Shown: piece after piece, positions 15,301 to 28,100 of the stretch
Numbering within the stretch: position 1 is the first letter of the stretch
How the letters are laid out: each line of letters opens with the position of its first letter
NCBI RefSeq assembly: GCF_032854445.1
Contig: NC_088305.1
Coordinates: forward strand, 20,073,717 to 20,137,716
Source: Liolophura sinensis
Taxonomy: Eukaryota > Mollusca > Polyplacophora > Chitonida > Chitonidae
Length of the DNA: 64,000 nucleotides
Reading direction: 5' to 3'
Position numbers and translations under genes: made by a program
The notes under the pieces: model-generated
Database searches by the model: none
Told to the model about the DNA's origin: nothing
Seen by the model: only the letters and a program-made list of their open reading frames with translations

Positions 15301-18300
15301 GGTAAGTTAGTGCACAAAAAATTCAGATAAAATGGCGGAAAAGAACGTACCAAGTTTTAGGATTGAAATTTGGACAAGCGAGTATAAGATTGCTCTGTGA
15401 TTCAGGGGCCAGTTGTTCAAATACTTCGTTAAAGGTTTATAATTCTAGGTCTGGTTATAACATCACTCTGGATTAAATGCCATTGGTATTGTACGAAGAT
15501 GAGACTGGTATGAAGATTGAGTTTGGGATCTGTTACATTTCTCACCAACCAGATCCTAGTGGTGGTTGAGAAAGTACCCTTCTGGGCAGAAAAGGACCAA
15601 GAGCTAGTCAACCTTAGTCGTTGTAACTTTAGCTGTGGGGTTGCTGTAGCTTTGTGCCAAGGCAGGGCAAAAAGTAAAGAGAAAATTTTGGCCAAAAAAT
15701 CCGTATTCACTAGTCAATGTCAAATTTTCTGTCTGCCAAGAATTGTTCAAGTTATTGCTTGTTAGAAAATGGACCTGTACAGTTTCTAGTTGTAAAATGA
15801 TTCTAAAGTTTTAAGAAGTTGTAGAAAAAACACACAGTATAAATGTTACAAGCTTCATTTCCAGATTTTCCGAAGTGAACGTTAACACTTGCACAAACGA
15901 AGCTGGTATTTTGTGTAAGGTAGTTTTTAGGGCTATTCTGTTATAGCAAAAATTCCATTGGGTTTGTGCTGACAGGTCTTTTGACCAAAATCTTGGGTGT
16001 AGTCCTTAAGTGCCATTGTTCCAAAATAGTTTTGAAGATTTATCACATGAACAAATTTACCACAAGAATACAAACTGCATCCTTAAAGTGAACATAAAGT
16101 CAGCCACTAAAGCTGAATTGATTAGTAAATTGATATTCCAGAAATGCTGTAAATATAGTTAAAAATTCTACACCTTATAAACAAAATAAATAGCAAATGA
16201 TTGTCGGTACCTAGCCACTCATTTGGTGACGCCATTTTGCCATGTTATAACTATATTGAGTGATGTCACAAAACCTAGGAGCTCTACCGTACTGTGGGTA
16301 TTAAACAATATGCCAATGAGAAAATATAAACAGGAACGCTTGATATCCAACCAAAGAGTATCAGTTCAGTCCCGTTTTCAAAGGGCCAATGTTTCTTTTT
16401 GCCTAGCGTTCAGTCTGTGAGATCTTCATGGCCAAGAGCGCCATGTTTAGCAGTCCTGCTCGTCCTAGTCTTTGACCTGCATGGGTGTAAGCATTAGGCC
16501 TATCTGGCAGACTTTATGTTTAATTAAACTGTGAATGACGCGGTCCTTTTTGTCCAGTTTTTGTTTGCTGTACAAGGAAATTTAAGTGTTATTACAATGT
16601 GTCTGTGATATAATGGAGAATTATCTATTCCCCCCCTTTTTTTTTCAGGTCACACAATAGATGGTTTAGCAATGCAAGTAGAACCTCCGATTTCAAAACG
16701 CAAGTAAGTGTTTTATCCATTATACATTTATTTTTGTAATTTTGACTCCTTTATGAATTGTGAAACAAACTTCCAAAATCATTTCTCTGGAGTCCAGGAA
16801 ATGAACTGTCTTTTCATGCAAGACTCCTGAAAACTCATTTGGCCAGGAATAGGGCATATGGTGTCCTTGGCATTAGATACACCCATAAACTAAAATTACC
16901 ATTGCCAAGAACGTTACGCTGCCCAATTTTTGGTGTTTAGGGATGGGTTATGTTGTGCCACATCATGTAATAATACAGGAGTAATGCACCACCCAGAGTA
17001 TAGTGTAATAAAAAAATTCTGTGTAATGTAATATCACAGCATAACGTAGAGACAGGGATGGATGGACAAATAACTGCCAGAGGTAATTACGTCTGCCATG
17101 TGATTGGCTTGTAACAGTTGATCACATGACCCAAAGAATTGTTGAAAGCGACGTTTACGATTCGATGTCCAAAAGCAACTTACCGCATGTCTAGGTAGGG
17201 CACTTCCCTATTTCCAACATGTAATATCTTTGAAAGACGTACAGATTCTTGCAAGCTATTGGATAAGCACAGAATAATGCTTATGCTGCTGTATTTTCAT
17301 CGCAAAACCTGGACTATTAGTGAAATATTCTTCAGCACGGTATAAAACACCAATTACAATGCCTGGCAAATTTTATTACATTACGTAGTTATATCACATT
17401 ACACAGAGGTTCAACGTTACACGGTGGGTGTTTTTAACTTGTCATTACGCAGCACATTATAACGTGTAATATATATTACACCACGTCACAAAGCTGCTTT
17501 GTGGTGAGCAAGTGTTGGATCACGTCTTGACTATGGTGTTAAGACAATAAAACATCAAATAAATTATAAATGTATGAATACTGCACTAGCTGACACAAGA
17601 ATGAATGAAATTGTCAGTTGTGAAAACAAGTGTTGGTAAGACATCATGTAATTTTGTCAACATTTGACACCTGTGAAGAACAGTTGATACTTCCCAACTG
17701 ATCAGTTTTGGGTAATCTAACAAATATTATTCCGAATTTGCACTTTATGCCCCATTTGTTACACATAGTCTCTCACATTGTCTTCGGGATTAATTTGGGT
17801 ACTGGCCTAGTTGCCTGGCTTGAGGTGACAGTTGTACTGAAAGAGCATGTGGTGGAAATGGGATAGCAGCAAGCTAGCTGTGGTTTCCTGTTCATTTATC
17901 TGAACTAGGCTGGTCATTTTTTTTTTTTCTTTCGATACTAAAATTTCCACAATAGATGTATTTGATTTATACCATCAAGAGTGTGTTTATATGGTACACT
18001 TGTACTTGTACACTTACTTGTACCAGAAGTTTGTGATACTATGAGTTAGTGAACTATTTATTTTTTTGTCCCATGAAATATTAAAATTTTTAATTCGCAT
18101 GTAGAAATTTAGTAATACTTGATTTTCAGTTTTATAGAAAAGATCTTTGGCTGAGTTCTGAAGCTGGACGAAAAGGGAAGAACCAAGCTCTTTTGCAAGC
18201 GTTGGCTTTGTGTGTTGCTTAAACTGTGTGTGTTGTCAGGTTGTTGCCTAACCCACGATTGACCCGGCAAAGGTCAGACTGCAGCAGCTGAGTCTGGGGT

Positions 18301-21300
18301 GTTGAAGGAACAGCGTCTGCAGGCTCCCTGACTAGGGTGTCTCGGTGTACTGTCAACCCTATCTGGGTCAGTGGAGCAGAGTTAAAGACCTCCTGTAATA
18401 AAGTGCTCAGGCTTATCATGAACTGCATTGTAGAGAGAGAAAAAAGTTCAGCTCGGCTGGTTTTCAAGGCCAGTAGGCTTGCAGTGTGGAAGACTGCGGT
18501 TTAACCTTTGACCTCGCTTGACCTCGCGGGCATTCCTACAAAGTTCTTATCTAAGCTGTATATGCGACCTACAAAAACAACCTGGGCACTTGGATGTGTT
18601 GTCTACAACTTCAGGCAACTTTATCGCTGCACTCTTAATGGGGCTGCTCAGTCTATTGGCAGAACCTACATTTATTTGGCCGGCAATGTGCAAGTGAAAC
18701 TGTGAGGGTATCATTTAAAGGCCATGATCTCATAGCATAAAAAAGGGCAGAGGCAAATGCACATCTGTAAAATGAATTAAGGATCCAGGAGTAGACAATG
18801 TTTTGCCGTGCATTCTACAAAAACTTGCAAGGTGGTTCTACGGCACATTCATTTATCCATCCTTTGTTTCAGTCAACCAAAATATGTACAAGTTCACTTC
18901 AGGGAAGCACTTTTTGTTTAGGCTTAATTTCCAGCAGAGTTGATAGTTACTCAAATGAAATTATTAATTTTGAGAGTTTTGAGCTCAAATTCTTGTTTTC
19001 AGATTGTCAATGAAGGTAAAAACAGTCCTCCTATATGATGTAAGATGTGATAAATGTTGGGCAACCATTATAAACATTAATTTTCTTATCACTTGTTTTA
19101 CTGTCTTCCGAAGGCACAAGTTACACCTCGTCTGTGATCCTGTCGTAGTTGCCTTACGTTTTTGACAGGTCACATTATAGTCATTTTTTTTTTTTTTTTA
19201 CCTTTAGCGATAAGTTTAAACTGGAAACTCCCCTATTGCCCAACTCAGGACTACACGTACATTCAAGAAGCCACAAATGTAGGGCTCAGAATAAATATTG
19301 AATCAGGTGAAGCCTGTATTAAATGTCATGAAAGGTGCAGGTATTTTAGTGTACATTCTTCCAAGTAAAAAACTATTAATAGAATTGCTTGACACATGTA
19401 TAATACGAAGGAAAGAAAAAAAAAAAAGAAGAAAATTACAATGTTCTTCATTCTTTTCAACCGCCTGTGGCTAATTTTTTTTAACATTCTGAGAGAACTT
19501 CTGGATGTAGATAAATAATTGGCAATTTAATTGAGTTTTATGAAAACTTGCATCTTTATTGACACGAATGAATTATTTCAATGTCATTTTCAAAGATAAT
19601 TGTTAGCATATTAAAATGCCTCTGAGAAAAGTGCTTTAGACGTCGAAAAGCTTGGATTCATAGGTGTGCCCCGGGCTTTGATGCTATGTATGATATCTGG
19701 GAGCTGGGATCACAGAGCAATCATGGACTAAAGTCAAAATTTTAATCATTAAATTTGGTGTGTTCCTTTCTGTTTTAGTTGACATTTCTTGGGCTCTGAC
19801 TTGCCCAGAATTTACTTTGTCAAGCAATATTTTGAATTGATTACATTGGAAATAACAGTTTTAAAGTGATTTTAAATTTTGAACTTGGACTCTACGTGAT
19901 CCCGGGGTGAGGTTACAAAATACAGTAAAGATGGACTTCTAGGTTTTGGGCGTGATCAGTGCTTAAGGTTTGTACAGTGTCGTAAATGCTCCCGAGACTT
20001 GAGGAGATTCTGGTCGGCACACCTACATGTACATGGGACTTCAGCCACAAGTATTGACTTGTTCAGGTCAAAGGGCATAGGTCACATGTTGATATGGCTC
20101 ATCAGTGCAGCTTTATACATTTACATACTGTGGGATTCACCAGGCCTGATTAAATTTTGATAAGTGCAACAGACCTCGCCATTTTCAGGTCTAAGTATGC
20201 ATTTAGCCCTTTGATCCAGAACCAATCCAGTTTCAGTACTTCTTCACAGACTTTGTGTATTATTCTTACAATTAAAATCCTGCAAACAAAACAAAACAAA
20301 AAGCGGTGTACAACAGCTGATCAGTTGCCCTGCATTTTTTTAAGCTCAACACTGTACATTAATAAAATTATTCTGTGCTTTAGCGTGCAATTTGGGATTT
20401 TCACATCACATTCAGTGTCAATATAGTTAAACCTGTCCACACCAACACCTTAATAAACCAATATCTTGTCAAAACTGACATGAATTCATGGTCTGCTTTT
20501 TACTGTATAAACAAACTCTTGTGTATTCAGAATTCTTATACTGATTGGTAGTGCAAACATGCCCAATCAGTGTTAATCCGTCAAATTTGACAAGACACGA
20601 TATCCAAGTGTGGGTAGAGGAGAGAATCTGCTCTCTGTAAGAAGTCTTACTCTTCTTCCATTTCTTTTTCTGGTGAAACATGTACATCAAAGTTTAATCA
20701 AGCCCTGCTTTTCTGTGTATTAAAACATTTAATTGCAGCCCTCGAAAATTAGCTCTATGAGCTCTTGTACTATAATTTTTAAGCTGAAACCATTTTCTTC
20801 ATTTGCTACTGCAATTATTTAACCATTTCACATGTTTGCAAGGTGTTTATTCAAGTATATTGCGAAGGCCTTATTCTGTGACTGATGTAGTTATACTTTT
20901 TGTGAAGCCCTGACACTGGTCAATCCAAACAATGTAGTTTTGTCTCCAAAATCAAATTAAAGACATGAATAAATTGCACTGAAAGTTGCTCCTTCACACG
21001 CCAAAAGATTGAGGAATTAGAGTAGTTACTTGAAGACAAAAAAATTGGAACCAAAAATCCCATGGTTTTGTCACTCATTGAATGTGTTCAACTGGCCTGA
21101 GCAATCTTTGCCAACCTGGTAAAGGTGGCATGTTATCTTTTCTACTTGTATCAAGAATGATAGAGGAGATTATATTCCGATGTGTAAATTTTGACATTGT
21201 GATCTTTATTATTCACAAATAACTAGGTAATCCTAGAGTTAATCCTGTTTTAGTAGCATATAACTCAGATATGTTGAGCACAGAACACGTGAAAATAGAG

Positions 21301-24300
21301 TTTCAGGTTAGTGAGTGTAACAGTACAAAGCCATATTTCTGATAGCTAAGCTGGGAAGAATGAAATATCTCCGATCTAGATGAGGGGGTGTTCCCGTATC
21401 TGTGCAGCTGGTAGAAGTAAACCGCTATCCACGGATCAATAATGAGTGCCCGCTCATTGGGTTCAAATACTCTGCCGAGGCAACCTAGAGTGATGGTATT
21501 GACCTCTTATCAGTGGGCTTGACATGCCCTACCAGTGCCCAGAAAACTTGTCGATCGTACAGTTCTGGTATAATCTGAAACACTGATCCACTGGCACTGT
21601 CGTCGGCTAACCAACCAGGAGTGTAAGTGTTGTAGGGCAGCAGTCTTGTTTGCACATCATGCTGTTGTTGTATTTCATAAGTTTGGCCTTTTCAAATTTT
21701 GCTCGATTTTTGGACCTTATAGGGCCAAAGCAAGAGTTTTTTTTTGTAAAGTTTGATTTTTTTCTTTCTCTTGAGTGTTGGTAGACAAAGGTATGATTTT
21801 AAGATGAAATCACATTTTAACGATTTGCCAGTTTCGCAGAGATTTAAGTTTTGCGCTATTCAGTTCTTTCAAGAATTTAGGATTTACTTACTAAATGTTT
21901 ACTAAGTTTTGCATACAATATGGCCATTTCTGAATTTCAGCAAGTTTTCTGCTTTCATATCTGGTTGCATGCTGTGATCATTTACAATGCATGTAGACAC
22001 GGATGTATGTACATGTGTTGTAAATTGTTGTGCGCTAAATTCTGTGAATTTTGAAATAGGACTGAATTTTGCTGAGTCACACATCAAGCCTTGAGGTAAA
22101 TAATAATAGGCTGTGATTAGAAAGAAAGTAAACAGAACACAGCCTTGGTACATGCAAGCCCAGTCACGCAACCATATCAGCGTTTATCAAGTGCAGTGGA
22201 TAAGGGTGGTGAGCAGTGGGAAATTGAAACCACACAAGGTGACATGTACTTGATACATGTGCTACAGTAAAGCTGGGACTTTGTTACCAGTATTAATTAG
22301 CATTTCTGGTGACAGTGTTTAGTTCTGTTATCCAGGATTCATGTGCTATGCTTGGGATGCACTTGTTTTAACATGTTTATCAATATATACATGTATATTC
22401 CTTTCAAGTCTTAGCGTGAACGGAAAAAGTTTCGTTAAATATACCAGGTTCAGCATTGTGGAACACACACTAGGAAATAAGGTGGCTAGAGTTACCTCCC
22501 TTGTTTTGCGATGCCAGCTACAAAGACTGTAGGATAACTTTGCATTTCATACATTTTCATTAAGCATTTCTTTCGGCTTAATGTGGAAAAAAATTTCATA
22601 CAAAACGTGGTATTAGGTAAAGGATACCATTTTGGTTCCTAAACTTTTGACCTGCTTAGCTTTCCTGGTGGGTGCTAAAATACCCTGAATCGGTGCCTGC
22701 ATGAAGTACCTGAAGATGTGTCTGATAAAATATGAATGAATGTGCAGATGTAACATCAGTCCTGTTACATTTTAGGGGTAGTTAAAGCCACTGGTCTGCT
22801 TGCAAAGAGCTTGGTGATGAGCTCATTTACATTCTGCTGTGTATTTTGAAAATATATCTTTGAAACATTTAAAAGACAATTAGACAAAATCTTTAATATT
22901 TTTAAAGGGGAAATGTGGTGCCTGTATTCCTCTCCTGATTTTTAAATTCAGGATATGGCTTGTGCAGAAGAAATCTGTTAGAACATGAAGTGTTTGCCTT
23001 AAAAAATGTAACTGGAAAAGTGCATTTGAAGACAAATATAAACATCACAGAATATTATTTTGAGACTGAAATCCTCCTATATGTATCTTCCAACCAAATC
23101 TAAAGACCTCTTTTAAAGATCGATACATCTGGACGTTCCTATGCAGTTCAGCCTTCAGACCATGTCTTCTCAAAAACTTTCAGAATTCATATTGGAGATT
23201 TAACATCCATGCATGTTGTACATGCACATAGTGTTGGCAGGGTGTTTATTCAAGCACATTTTGAAGGCATTATTCTGTGTTGACTGATCAAATTGTACAT
23301 TTTGTGAAGCCCCAACACTGGAAAAATCCAAGCCAATGGAGTTTTGTCTCCAAATTAAAAATGTATTCAAATGGCACTGAAAGTTGCCCTTTCAGATAGT
23401 TGAGGAATTGATGTGTTATAGTATGTGGAATTGACGATTCATTGATTGAACCTCTTGTGTATTGGAATCATTAAGATCAATGTTAAGGGTGTTATCTACA
23501 AAAGTACTGCATGTATTGGGCTTGGGTTTGGCATACACGAAAAGCACATTAATTAAATATTAATTACTGTGAGTTACAAACTTCAAGACTTACCTGTAGT
23601 CAGTTGCATATCGGAATTGATGTTAAGGTACATATATATGTTAAAGGATGTGTGTCAGGAAGTACATGTATGTTTTGGATCTGTTTGCACAGAACAAAAT
23701 TGGAATGTTCCGTTGATGATGCCCTGCACATGTTTATTACCTTAAATCAAGAATATGTAGTCCACTACATGCGTTTAGTAGTGAATACAAGATATTCTAC
23801 ACGACAGATGTACATGCACCCTGATTCTTCGTCCTTTTCAACCACCACTGCGACCAATATTTTGAAACATTGTTAGAGAACTTAGGTGTGTAGTGAAATT
23901 TTTTGGTGAAGTTCGGTTAATTTCTTACCAGAAAAGTTGTGTACACATCAGAGGTGTCATTTTAAGGCTCTAGCAACTTCGGAAAGTGTTATTTTACATA
24001 CCAAACTTGACTTGAGGCACTCTCCGGCTGTAAGTAGGAAGGTCTGTCAGCAACCTGCAGAAGGTTGTGGGTTTCCCCCCAGGCTCTGTCTGGTTTCTTC
24101 CCACCATAATGATGGCGGCCGTTGTGTAAGTGAAATACACCAATCAAATAAATAAAAAAAATAATGTGAATATTTAGCAGGATGGATATATCTATGGGTG
24201 TATCCCAATTCAACTTTTTCGCACATGAAAGAGCAACTTCCAGTGCAATTTATGCATGTTTTGAATTTGATTTTGGGAACAAAACTACATTGGTTGGATT

Positions 24301-25150
24301 GGTCAGTTACAGGGCTTCATAAAAAGAATAATTTTATCAGTCCACACAGAATGATGCCTTTAGAGTATGCTTGAGTAAACACCTTGCAAACATGCGAAAA
24401 GGTTGAAGAATTATAGTGTGTACTTGTAGGCGTGTGAGTGGAGTCTCCTTCCTGGACCCGCTGGAATACGAATTTGCACTCTTCATAGCAATACTGTGTG
24501 ATTATACATTCAGAGTCACTGATCAAATTGCAGTTTCCTACATGAATGCATTTGTCAAGTTTTGTATTGGGCAGGGTTGACAGTGTGCAATCTGCAGGAA
24601 GCTTATTGATTACTGCTCCCATACTACTTGTGTGATTTTATTCACTGGGTTGCACCTATCCTTGTTTAAAACAAGTACAAGGTACATGTACTAGGATGTG
24701 ATGAGGATGGCGTATTAAGATGCATGGGCTGGTCAAATAGAGTGTTAAAACCCTGGACTTGTTTACATCTACTGTACCTATATAAAATGTATACATGAAG
24801 TTCTATTGTACATCTGCAATTAGGAGACCTTCCTAGTATTGGGGCTGGGTCCCTGGGAACAGCTCCTGTAACAGTTACCACTCCCTCAAGGATGGACACT
24901 GACTAGGGCAGAGATTCTCAGAGAATTGCCAGGCCCTTGGGTGCAGACTGATTAATTTAGCAGGATAAACACATGGTACATGACCCCCACCTGGTGGTCT
25001 TAGAGGATGCAGTATCAGGGGGTAGGGATACATAATGGGTCTGTTTGATTACTGGGCCGAGCCTGGGGGCTGAAGTTTGGGGGTAGGTGGGCAGATGTGA
25101 TCTGTTAGGGAAGCCCTTTATCTTGTAGGGTGTACATATGCCAGTACACC

Positions 25151-25186
<36 letters not shown>

Positions 25187-28100
25187 GCCATTTTGAATAG
25201 TGTCTTGAGCTACAGCCAGGTTTCTACTAAATTGTCTTGGAGTATCCAAAATTTGGCATATTTGTATGCTTTGAAAATTAAAAACTTTAAAAGGGTGATA
25301 AAAAAAATTTAAATATTTTTGGTAATATTTAAATCTTGGTACTGTGTTTATTTCAATTTAGAATGATCAGGTGAAAAAGATTGAGTATGAGGTGGAATTT
25401 TCCAGTTGATCATTTCCCTGATCCATCAGAGTTGGGGTTTGGGGAAGGTGGAGGGGGGGGGGGGGGGGGGTGCCTGTTTTGTTAGTAGTTGTCTGCCTGT
25501 GGGAACATGGCGAGGAGGTAGTAGTGTAACTGGTATTGTAACTAGATACCTCAGCTCTCCCTTAACTCTCTCCTTGGCCTACAGTTGTGTGCTGGATCAG
25601 CCTAACCCAGTAAACAAGCCTGGCCTCTCCTGGTCGCTGCATCCTTTCCACCCGCCCTCCTTTCCTCCCTCTCTCTCCGCTGGCCTCGCCTTCCAACAAC
25701 AACCTTTGAGTAGGCCAGCATTTCACCAGCCTGTAACTTTTAGGCCTGTTTTCTCTGGAAGTCCGCAATCTTTTTCTCTTTCTTTGTCTGTCGTTCTCTA
25801 TTGCTCACCCCATCAACCTGGGCATGGACAGCACCGATGAGGACTCTACTCCTGGGTATGAAGGGTAAGCCAGATCCCAGTTAGCTAGTTGTATCTGTAG
25901 AAGCATGCCACATGGATGAAGCATGTGGCCCAGCTTTCCACGTTTGACCCAGCAGCCAGAGCCTTGCCTTACAAGGCTTACTCTTAACCCACATCATGCT
26001 GCCACAAGGCACATGTAACTCTCTGCCTTTTGCCAAATGTACCCAAAGTGATGTTTTACTAAAGTACATGTACACATGTGAATATATGAATTATGGCTTG
26101 GTTGATTAAAGGCTGGTTAGTAGAAAGCATCTTTGCAGTGGAATCAGCGTTTTTGTTCACTTTTCTCCTCAGCCCATTCCACCATTGCCTCCAGAAGTGT
26201 ATATGTAAAACTGCTTCAGACCAGAATGGTGGCAAACACCGATAGCACACATTGACTGAGCTTTGTTTTCTAATGTAACCTGTTTGTACATGTGCAGTAT
26301 CATTGGAAAAGTAATTCACTGCTTGTTGGAATGTTGTACTGAGCACCTTGGCCCTTTTGGACACGGCTTTGTTGTCACACTTTCCCAGTGACTTTGTAAA
26401 TCAAAATTTAAAATGAGCCATATGAAGTGATGGGATTAATGAGAAAGGGTACAAAATGAATACACTAGTTTAGTAGTGCCCAGGTACACATGGTTGATTA
26501 CTCACAAATGCAAAGGTACACTGCATGTAGAAGACAAGTGGGTCAAACATCATATGCACAGATTCGACCCACAAGGGTAAAACCTAGAGTTGACATGGTA
26601 ATATACACACTGTAACTTTTCGACCTTGTCTGCAAGATGTCTGCAAGCATATTCTGAAGGCATTGTTCTGTGTTAACCGATAAAATTGTACTCTTTGTGA
26701 AGCCGTGAAACTGGCCAATCCAATTTATTTCCAAAATCAAATTAAAATGTGCTGAAATTGTATCAAGTGTGAAATGGATGAGGAATAGTGAAATGTACCT
26801 CATTTTCTGTACTTTCAATTCAAGGGATGGATTTCTGTGACAAGGTAACTATAAGTAGAATTCTAGGACCACTTTCACAAAACTTCCAAAGTCATGTCCC
26901 ATAATTTTTTCATGAATGGCGACGGGCACATTATGTCCCATAAAGCGATGTTATATATGAAGAACATGAAGAAAAATTAATTTCCGAAGTTGTGGGAAAG
27001 TAGACCCTAATTAGCAAGATTTAGTGGACTGTTGAAGCCTGCATTGTTGGGTGGATAGGGTGGCTAAAAGGGGCGATGTGGATTCCGTGCCATTGTGCAA
27101 TAATACAAATACTCAAAACTGGTGTTCAGGTTTTATTGTTTTGTGTGATTAGGTTGTGTATTTTTATCTCGTATGGTCATGAATTTTTGTTTTGTACCTC
27201 TTTCTATTCTACGTCCATGGTTAAATGTACGTGTACCTGGGGTAATGAAGATTGACCTTTGGGACAATCCCTGGTGATGGGCTGCTTTGTGTACAACTTT
27301 ATTATTAAGACGTGCTCGTTAATATGTGACTTTTTGTTTTTTCAGCCGTAAAAGCAGTAAAATTCTACTCCGCAATGTCACTCAACAGGCAGCTAAAGAA
27401 GATTTGGAGAAATTAGCCTCAAACTTTGGCAGTGTACAGAGAATAGACCTAGGTCAGTGCTGCTGTAAACCACGAATAATTGGGAACTATTTACATGAAG
27501 GACGGGCTGTAAAACTTGGCCTGTAGAAATGCTGTTTCAGAAGTAAATGTAAAGGTTGTGGAATGTTTAGAAATAAATCAAACTTCACAGAAAACTTTAA
27601 AGTGGCCTCATGGATTAATCGAATCAAGCAAAATGTGTCGTTAGAAAAACTGTTAAATGTTGGTGAAATACAAAATTTTTTATATTGACACTGATCAGAT
27701 TTACTAACAAGCATTGCGAATCTTTAGACAATTTATGATCAACTTTAGCTTATGATCCCATTTTGCAAGCAGCCCCTGAAAAGTAATGACTGTCTGTGGA
27801 TTTATTTATGTAACAGATCTTTGCTTTGTAGCTCTGGACAAACTGTTACTTTTGTGTGGATTTGAATTTGAATGGGGAGCCTTTCTCACCTAAAGTAACC
27901 AGGGTCCAAGCTGTGTAGTCTGCTGTTCACACCTGCCTTTGCGAAGATGTTTTGTGGGCAGACTTGTAAACTTCATTGTAAGAGAACAACGGTCCAGTCA
28001 CAGGGGAGCCCAAGTCGCTGTTGTGCAGGGAAAATGTGCTTCTTTGCAGACACGATTAGTATGAATATGTTGACATGTTTGCTGTATATTTGACGCACAG

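Larger units (their letters stand above)
9367..16648 (+). other. IGF2BP intron 1 (7.3 kb)
   Basis: Contains a 42-bp minisatellite (11819-12370) and MITE-like elements at 13043-13184, 14118-14240 and 15405-15500. A SINE-like block at about 10640-10800 has a B-box-like GGGGTTCAAATCCAG. No additional coding exon was recognised. Confidence 0.8.
16704..27345 (+). other. IGF2BP intron 2 (10.6 kb), with an internal alternative first exon
   Basis: Holds MITE family 1 copies (20813, 23221, 24208, 26614), a truncated SINE (24020), a TA tract (25148-25186) and a run of about 18 G (25453-25470). It also holds the alternative exon at 25824-25864. A block at about 21375-21610 with a B-box-like GGGTTCAAATAC may be an unrelated SINE. 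No other exon seen. Confidence 0.8.

Noticed and set aside
25406..25840. 144-residue plus-strand frame rich in Pro/Ser/Leu
   Set aside because: It overlaps the alternative IGF2BP first exon in another frame, includes the poly-G run, and has no recognisable domain.
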